DNA from: Myoxocephalus aenaeus
Lineage: Eukaryota > Chordata > Actinopteri > Perciformes > Cottidae
DNA length: 64,000 nt
Assembly: GCA_038501785.1 (NCBI GenBank)
Contig: JBAMJR010000101.1
Span: forward strand, 124,001 to 188,000
Reading direction: 5' to 3'
Below, in pieces: positions 56,652-64,000 of the stretch. The position numbers and the translations under genes were made by a program. Every line of letters starts with the position of its first letter. The first letter of the stretch is position 1. The notes beneath the pieces were generated by a model, which saw only the letters and a list, made by a program, of their open reading frames with translations, was not told the DNA's origin and searched no databases.

Positions 56652-58165
56652 GTGGAGGAAAGTCAGTCTTCAAACCGCTTGTGTTCTCCTGACGTTGAAA
56701 GTGTGTTGAGGGTTGAAGGAGTGTAGATCAGGGGTCAGCATCCTTTATATCCAAAGAGACATTTTGACCTTTCCACCAAATAAAACTTGTCTGAAGCCGC
56801 AAAAGCTATTTGATATCACAGTTTATAAAGTTTTATATAGAGTCATATTATATATACAAAAACTATAGTTTGTTGTATTTATGAAATTATAGAACAAGAA
56901 TAAAGACAATTGTGTTGCTATTTTTATCTGTTATAACAATATCAAACTCATATGAAGAGGAGAACAAATACAGTGTCATGTGTCGGCTACATTCAGGTCA
57001 ACTTAAGACTCAACTAGGCTCTGACTCCTATTTGTGGCTCCTGGGTAGAGCGGTCTTCCTGTAACCAGAAAGCGGGTGCGGACCTTTCAACAGGTAAAAA
57101 GAGATAAGCCCTCGGTGATAAGCGTTTTATGAATATATCTCTTCTATTGCTCAGGTGAAAGTGAAAGAAGCCGTCAACAAGCACATTTTATGGAGAAAAG
57201 CATTATATTCATATTTAAAATGTTTTTTTAACGTTATATTTGGATTGTTTTCAGTAAGTAAACATCTAATGCTTCACATCGTCCCAGATGTTTGCTGTCA
57301 ATCATCTTTCATTGTTGTGGAAACGACAGTTACCGCCTGAGAAGTTGTGCTGAGACGTCACTTCTCCTCAGCGTCTGTGATGTGACTCCATTCAAGATCC
57401 TCAGAGTTGTTTCACTGGAGGAGAGTTTAGTCAATCTGTGGTCCTCTTTCTACTGACTGGTGTTGTTACGATGCACTTATTAAAAGTGAATGATGTGTTC
57501 ATATTGTAAATATAACTGGTAGTTATGACATGTTTAGCATATTAAAGTTACTATAAGGAACTCTTGTTCTGTGTTGACGTTGGCTCTTTTGAACATTAAA
57601 ATACATCTCGTGAGGGAAGAGCCTGGAAGACGTTCAAATCAGGGAATCAAAAGTATAAAATAAATACCCACAATTCTACACAATATTTTGTGTGCAATTT
57701 TGTGCCGTCCCATTCATATTCACACCAGTTCAAGCCCTCACAGCCTCTCTCTCTCCACCACTTAGCAGCTGACCTCAGTGAGTCCCTGAGGGTTCAGGGT
57801 TTGAGGGTGAGAGTGTTTCTGAGCACCAGATTTCATTTAGAAAACTAATGTTACTGCAGCAGGGGTCTGACAGCCTGCTGCATCCTGCTGTCATCACTGA
57901 CCTCATGTGTGTGTGGTGAGTTTACATCCTCACTTCATGCTCCACACACACACAACTTCACATGAGTCTCTGTTTACAGCTCAAGGGCTGAAGAGCTGTA
58001 AAACAGAAGGAGTTAATAAGCAACCACAGGATCCCTCATCTCCTGACACCATTGCTCTACACGGTCTCAGATCTGTATGAATGACCATAAAATAAGATAA
58101 TCCTTTATTAGCTTTGCAGTGGGGAGAGGATTAAAGCAGCAAGAGACACTGAGACACGGGTTAAC
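56652..58165 (+). repeat. Duplicated segment D, copy 4 (1.5 kb)
   Basis: It is collinear with 45179-46765 and differs by small indels. Confidence 0.85.
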
Positions 58166-58182
58166 CCCTGAAAAGAAGTGAC

Positions 58183-58184
58183 AT

Positions 58185-58232
<48 letters not shown>
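58183..58232. repeat. (GT)n microsatellite
   Basis: Pure GT run. Confidence 0.97.
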
Positions 58233-58236
<4 letters not shown>

Positions 58237-59394
58237 ATTAGTCATAGGTGGCGTCTCCTGCAGTCTTCCCTTTTGTTCTAACAGTGTGTGTTTGCACTGC
58301 TCCTCTTTGAGCTACAAAAAAAAAAACCTTTTTCTTGTTTATTTTAACTTAATATATACAAACAAAACATAAAAAGGTTGCAGTGTCACAATGAACTCTC
58401 CATGCATCCCAGATATGTCGTACATTCAGTGTCCGTTCACCTGTTTTTATGAACGTTTTCAGATAATGCATAAAAAGAAAAACAAATACAAATTAGGCTT
58501 AAGGCTGTTAAATGCAACAAAGGCAACTCAATTGATTGTCTAACACGCCTATTTCAGATCTAGAGCCAAAACACAAATTGGGTTAACTTAAAGCTCAGCC
58601 CCCGTTTCACCTCTCTTTTAAAAAAACGTAATTATCTCCGCAACCACAACGTTTATTAACTTCATTGAAATTGCCACAATACTGTAACCCTCAGAAAGCT
58701 GGAGAGGACGCCCTCGCTGCTCTGCAGGTTGGGGTTGAGCAAGGAGTGGCTCTCCATCGCGCTTTGTTTAGTATTGTTTAGGGATGTGTTCTGTTGAAGT
58801 GCTGAGATGATTTGTTTGAACAGTCAAGAGTATAACGGCACACGTATCACCGCAGTGTTTATTTAACTGGTTCAACATGACTTAAGCTGAATCTTAAAGT
58901 GATTCTCCTGTGTTACAGGTTGATTTGTGAAATATAGTCGCTCTATTTTCACTTTTACGCTCCTGCATCGTGTTTCTCTGACCCTGAACGCCTCATTTCT
59001 GCAGCTGAGAATGACCCTCGGATGATTAAACTCTGCTATATTTCACCACTCAGGTGATGGAAAACAACAACTTACTAATTTACTAGGTAACGTGAGCTGA
59101 TGCTCACGCAGACCTGCATGCGTGGTAGAAAATGATCAGAAACCTGGACATCAACATGCCACAGTTTCCAGAACCGACCAGAGTATTCCAGCCAGGATAT
59201 CCAGGTTTCATCTAATGATCGGTACACGGGTTTATCCGAGTCCCTGAACCTAGCATTTAGTGTTTACATGCACAAAACAGAAGCAGGAAACCCCAAAGAA
59301 CATGTGCATTTAAACACACCTAGATGTGATAGAGATAGTGATAGATCAAAAAGTAACTGTCATATAAAGAGGATGGCTTGAATGTCACAGGGTG
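58233..59394. other. Intergenic, no gene seen
   Basis: A short match to 12100-12130 lies at 58695-58730. Nothing else is recognised. Confidence 0.4.
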
Positions 59395-59402
59395 GTTTAA
59401 GG

Positions 59403-60386
59403 CAGTGATTGTCAACCACTGTGCCGCGGCACACCAGTGGGGGGGGAGAGAGAGAGAGCGGCGAAAAATATGTTGCGTGCTTTTCACAATGGGATTTGCT
59501 GCTGAAGCTGTCAGTATTTTAAGATATGAGCTCTCACTGTTAAAGCCCAACAGTTCATGTATCTGCAGGTCAAGACAAACAGCCTGGAGCTCCATAAATG
59601 ACGTTTCTGACTCAGAGAGGCTCTGGAAATATTCTTCCAAAAGCCTGAAAAACACCCTGCAGTGATAAAGCCTGCTCACTTTGTGGTCGTCATTAAAATA
59701 AATGAACACCGTGTTTCCTTTAAGTCAGTATTTATCAAACTGGGAGGTATTTATTACAGGTGTAATACCTTTATTACAGGTATTTATTACAGGTGTAATA
59801 CCTTTATTACAGGTGGGGCGCAAGAGGAAATGCTGGTTTTAAATGTTCACAGTCCGCCGTTAACAGGTTACGCTTGCGCATGCGCCGATTCTTGGCATTT
59901 CGCCAAAAGCCGATCTTTATGAGATCTCTGTGAGGTCGGCTTTCTGCTGTTGTCTCTCACCATTGAGCATGAACTGAGAGCCGTATCAAATCTACAACCC
60001 CGTTTTAAAAAGATGTGTAGAGGAAAGCAGCTCTAATACTGATACAACCTGATGCTCACTCATCTGCACTCATTCCATTTTGTTTTGCAATAGCTTATTG
60101 TTCTCCACAATAAGCTATTTAGTAGTAACTAAATATTAGTTCTTTTTTGCATAACTTTATTTTCATTTTTCTAACAAAGTGATAACACTTTTTTTGTCTG
60201 ATGGAGCGATCTGGTTTACTTGAAACACTGAATACTCTTCCATGCCAGTAGGTAGCGCAATAATGATCTACCATATATGCTGTATTATGCTACAATGTGA
60301 CATTTTGTAACTTTTTGGGTTGTTGGCGTGCCGCGGGATTTTTTTATTGTAGAAAAAATAGGCTCAAAAAAGGTTGAAAAACACTG
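59403..60386 (-). mobile_element. Deleted hAT element, perfect 8-bp target duplication
   Basis: The ends are cagtgattgtcaaccactgt and, at the right, ggttgaaaaacactg. The 8-mer gtttaagg is duplicated at 59395-59402 and 60387-60394. A minus-strand stretch (SLSESETSFMELQAVCLDLQ) resembles the C-terminal region of ZBED-type hAT transposases. It is 984 bp, non-autonomous. Confidence 0.85.
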
Positions 60387-60613
60387 GTTTAAGGAGTGGA
60401 CCCAAAATAAAAATAAAAAACACTAAATCTAAACAGAGAGGTTGACAGACTGGAGTCCGGCAGAAGCAGTCCGGGGGGCGGGGAACAGGACTCGGAGCTA
60501 GGCGGGGAACCGGGCACGGGGGAACCGGGCTCAGGAACAAATCGCGGCGCCGGCGGGGGACCCGGTGTCAACTGCGGCTCGAAGGCGGCAGCTGGGACAG
60601 GGGACGGCCGGGG

Positions 60614-60689
60614 CGCCAATAGGACATGGGGAGCCAATAGGACATGGGGCGCCAATAGGACATGGGGAGCCAATAGGACATGGGGAGCA
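60614..60689. repeat. 18-bp minisatellite, about four units
   Basis: Units are ccaataggacatggggag with g/c variants. They sit in a GC-rich block (60440-60700) whose minus-strand Pro-rich frame is an artefact. Confidence 0.85.
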
Positions 60690-60734
60690 GGGGTCGGGGG
60701 CTAAATGGACCAGTTAAAAGGAAGAGCGTTTTGA

Positions 60735-61475
60735 CACACCTTAAAAAACTGTGAACAGATATTGCTTTTTTATATGAGGTAAATATTGCACTTTTTACTG
60801 TACTACACCTCAGAGGTAAATAATGTACTTTTGACTGTACTACACTTCAGAGGTAAATGTACTTTTGACTGTACTACACTTCAGAGGTAAATGTACTTTT
60901 TACTGTACTACACCTCAGAGGTAAACGTTGTACTTTTCACTACATTTGTCTGACAGCTTCAGTTCCTTTTCAGGTGACAGTGTTTCGTCCCCTTTCAGGT
61001 AAAAGTATCTCCAGATGTGTTGATGTTGAATGTTTGAGATGAACTGAAGGAGGAAGTTTTCCTTCATGTGTTGAAAATGTTTTCCTACTTCTTCAGATAA
61101 ATAAAGTCTTTAAACGCATCACCACAAAGCTGTTTTTCTTCTTAGAGATACGAGGTTCTCACAGGACAGCGACGCTACAAAAACACCATGATCTTATAGA
61201 ATATGACGATTAATGCAGATTAGACTCTAGCCAACAGGATGTGAAGGAGTTATGATGCAACACACATTCATGCAGCAGTCATATTTATCCAGGAACATCA
61301 GATATAATAGAAGTGGATCAGAAGACCTGACAGACAGGAAAAGATGGTGATTGTAGGAGGAGTGTCCACGGTGGACTGGTCTCTGCTGGAGTCTGAGCTG
61401 AAGGAGGTTCTGGTGAACCGGCATGATGTCATCTGGTTTCACCAGAATCTAAACCCATGGCACCAGATAACTGTA
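60735..61475. repeat. Duplicated segment E, copy 2 (inverted)
   Basis: It is the reverse complement of 48175-48955, including the 35-bp minisatellite at 60782-60940. Confidence 0.8.
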
Positions 61476-61985
61476 AAGAAATGGACGTCTTCTCGCTGAT
61501 GGGCTCGTTGACTGATGAAGGTCAGAGAGAAACATGTTTAATTGAGAACGTTTCATAACCAGTTCAAAGTTCCTCACAGTGACTTTAAGTCTGAACAAAA
61601 TCTAAAATGTAAACCAAACATTGGTGATTAGTCTCTAACTTGTTAATGCAAATTACTAATTTGTCAATAATCATAACTATTCATTCATAAGAGAAGAATA
61701 CATAACAAAGTTTGCTGCAGCACGTCACCGTTGTTTTAATCTCTCGCACCAAGTGTCTGGTAAAAAGATACCTTTATTTATTTATGTTACATTTCACCAC
61801 ATCGCTGGAAGTGAGGGGGCGGGGCTACTGTGTATGTGAAAGTCCTTTGGTACCTTGGATTTTAAAACAAGAGGATCATATAATTATTCCCCCTGAGGAC
61901 GGCCGCCCTCTAGTGGCGACATGCTGCAACTGCTGCTAGTGCTACTTCTGCTTCTAGTTTGCAGTGCAGGGGTTTTAAATCATTA
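61476..61985. other. Intergenic, no gene seen
   Basis: No recognised feature. Confidence 0.4.
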
Positions 61986-62846
61986 TTCTCCTTGTTTATT
62001 AATATTAGTTTATACACACAAGCCCAAAACATTTGTAGGCAAGGCATTTCTAAATATTGTATTAATGTACTTGTCTCTGCTACCATATGGGTGACGGTGA
62101 TTTGCTGATACTATGGGATGTTTTGTTGAACCAGGACTGAGTGGAGCAGACTGTCAGACACCTGCTGCAGTAACATTAGTTTATACACAGAATCTGGGGC
62201 TCAGAAACACTCACACTCGTTCAAAAGAGACAAAATCAACACAGAATAAAAGTTCCTTGTAACTTTATTGTGAATGCTTCTCATATCAATAGGGATTTAT
62301 TTACAATATGAACACATCATTAACTTTAAATAAGTGCATTGTGCATCATAACAATATCAGTCAGTAGGAAGAGGACAGAAGATTGATTCAACTCCATGAA
62401 AAGCATTATTTACACTGACATTAGTTATCATTGCTGTATATTATATTAGATATTCCTCTATTAGTACTGCAGTGGTGGAATTTGCAGGATTACAGCAGCA
62501 AACAGGTAAAGTGCACACAAGAGATATAGTAAAACAAAAATTTAAAAAAACAATATAAATGAACAAAGAATGCACAAAACAATATTATATATACAGACGG
62601 AATCAAATGTATTTGTTCAAAGTGTTTTTTCTGTAATAAATATATTTAAAACCAAACCCACAGTAATATGACCTTCATTTAAAACGTTAAAATATATATT
62701 TCATACATTTCTTGACACTTAAACCAGATGTTGAAAAGTCTCTTGTTTTATGGTCTTGGATCAGTTCTGTGATGACTTGTTCAATAGGATCCTCCAGACA
62801 GAGACCTGTTAGTCCTGATGGGTTGTTTCTCTGGGAGATTATAAAT
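61985..62846 (-). other. 3' UTR and downstream flank of gene 6
   Basis: It is the near-exact reverse of the gene 3 downstream flank (23316-24230), with the polyadenylation signal AATAAA at 62264-62269 on the minus strand. Confidence 0.7.
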
Positions 62847-63719
62847 CTATAAGGCTGCTAAGAGGTTTCTTCTCTTATCAGTAGATTTTCTTCTCAGTGT
62901 AATTAGTGAAAGAGCCAGAAGAGTTGCAGCCATCAGTCCCAGTCCACAGTAGAGTCTGATCCATCGCTGACTTTCTGTCTTTGAAGAATCTTTTCTCAGA
63001 CTTGTTCCGCTTGTCGTCTCAGGTTCTGGTCGATCCCTCGCTGCTGCAAAGAGACCAAACACATCTGTTTCTTTCACGTGAAGAGAAACAACTTTCACTG
63101 AAAAGAAAGAAATAATAAAGCTGCTGGATTGAAGGAGTTCTACTGGATCAACCTACCAGAGACATTGAGCCGACATTCCCCAGAGTTCGTCCCATAACTG
63201 GTGAGCACGTCACACAGGTACAGACCCGAGTCAGCGGTCCTGAGTCTGGACACATGAAGTCTGACTCGTCCTTCTCTGAGGACGTCTTTGTCCCACTGGA
63301 CTCGTCCTGCAAAGAGTTCATCCTGAGACTCTGGGACCTCGACTCCTTCATGCACATGAAGCAGGACGAAGGGCTTGACAGGAGTTAACAGCTGACATAA
63401 GACATTCATGGAGTTGGGGGAGCTGCCAGTGTTGGTGGTGAACCTCCATTCCAGTGTGATGCTGTGGTTCTCCTCTGCCTGATAGGAGCTCTGTGTCACA
63501 TTCACTACAAAGGATCCTGTTGAGGAGACAGAGAGGGAGAGGGAGGAGCAGACCAGCTGACAGCTTTAACATGCAGCCTTTAAACTCATCTACAGGTCTC
63601 TGTGGAGGGTTCAGTGATGCTTCAGAGCTGGAGGGCTTTACAAATACACAAGTAAACTCACCACAGACACAGGAGGTGAGGATGAAGAGGATGAAGAGCA
63701 GCAGGATCCTGCAGGTCAT
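62847..63719 (-). CDS. Gene 6: single V-domain Ig membrane receptor, short tail, 204 aa
   Basis: Exons are 63662-63719, 63157-63516 and 62847-63043. The V domain reads NSMNVLCQLLTPVKPFVLLH and DVLTSYGTNSGEC at its variable patches and keeps Trp43/Cys60/Cys121/Cys134. The stalk is the short form (SKTESQRWIRLYCGLGLMAA). The tail stops at RRNLLAAL, with TAG in place of the Tyr codon as in gene 3, leaving about 12 cytoplasmic residues. It shares its 3' flank with gene 3 and its stalk with gene 5, so it is a mosaic. Its leader exon would lie beyond the window. Confidence 0.85.
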
Positions 63720-64000
63720 CTTGTCCCTGTGAGAGGAGACAGAGGAGAAGAGTCACAAACACATCACATCAAAACTCAGTCGAACATTTAGGGTGCAATA
63801 ACTTATTTGTGTCACAAGATGGCGCCAGAGCTTAAACTCTGAAACATAAACAGGAAACATTATGAAGAACCTGTTTCCTCCTCTGCTCTGCGTTGAACGT
63901 CTTCAGTCATGTGAAGATCTGCATCTCCAGACGACCCTGTCCTCTGGTCTGAGGTCAGAGGTCAACTCAGCAAGAAGCAACCTGCAGACCGTCTAAGGAC
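63720..64000 (-). other. 5' intron of gene 6
   Basis: It matches 17411-17690 and carries CAAGATGGCGCC at 63815-63826. Confidence 0.65.

Noticed and set aside
60389..60673. Pro-rich 94-residue frame on the minus strand
   Set aside because: It reads across an 18-bp minisatellite and a GC-rich repeat; composition-driven.

Overview
This is eukaryotic, almost certainly teleost fish, DNA. The evidence is spliced genes with GT-AG introns, a density of transposons typical of fish (Tc1/mariner, several hAT types, PIF/Harbinger, a Helitron-like end, non-LTR retroposon ends, a tRNA-derived SINE), long (GT)n, (CT)n, (CA)n and (AT)n microsatellites, and no prokaryotic gene layout. I cannot name the species.

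The organising feature is a tandem family of small one-V-domain membrane receptor genes of the immunoglobulin superfamily. Six complete copies are present: gene 1 (1600-2552, -), gene 2 (16389-17410, -), gene 3 (22428-23315, +), gene 4 (34396-35519, -), gene 5 (53748-54733, -) and gene 6 (62847-63719, -). Each has a signal-peptide exon, one V-type exon, and one exon carrying stalk, membrane segment and cytoplasmic tail. Framework and intron 1 are almost invariant between copies. Differences concentrate in the C-C' strands and FG loop of the V domain and in the tail. The domain has Trp where the B-strand Cys should be and Cys where the C-strand Trp should be. Around the genes lie relics of further copies: a deletion-fused pseudogene (42.1-43.2 kb), a truncated minus copy (44.4-45.0 kb), a divergent orphan membrane exon (47.2 kb), a 3'-UTR relic (12.4 kb) and several orphan 5' leader exons. 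At least ten or so copies therefore once occupied this stretch. The nearest functional relatives by sequence feel are B7/butyrophilin-like V domains. Ligand and signalling are unknown.

The space between genes is a palimpsest of transposons and local duplications. 0-2.6 kb: fold-back repeat, then gene 1. 2.6-7.2 kb: gene 1 leader and a 1.5 kb hAT with intact target duplications. 7.4-8.6 kb: an intact Tc1/mariner with a DD36E transposase and perfect 30-bp inverted repeats. 9.5-10.9 kb: a possible unrelated minus-strand gene and two strong hairpins. 12-16.3 kb: relics and a BED-finger hAT derivative. 18.7 kb: a TATA-box first exon. 19.4-22.2 kb: a Harbinger derivative nested in a hAT, both with intact target duplications and with an empty copy of the site at 26.96 kb. 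25-30.6 kb: LINE, hAT and Helitron-like remnants. 31-34.4 kb: duplicated segment, unclassified DNA and a LINE 3' end that rewrote the tail of gene 4. 36-42 kb: hAT, SINE and a 190-bp satellite. 45-50 kb and 56-61 kb: long duplicated segments. 51.6-53.7 kb: a Harbinger relic containing a 1-kb minisatellite. 59.4-60.4 kb: a hAT with intact target duplications.

The picture is a young, actively duplicating immune-receptor cluster. Local duplication, probable gene conversion and transposon insertion continually make, diversify and break copies, especially at the cytoplasmic tail and the 5' leader.
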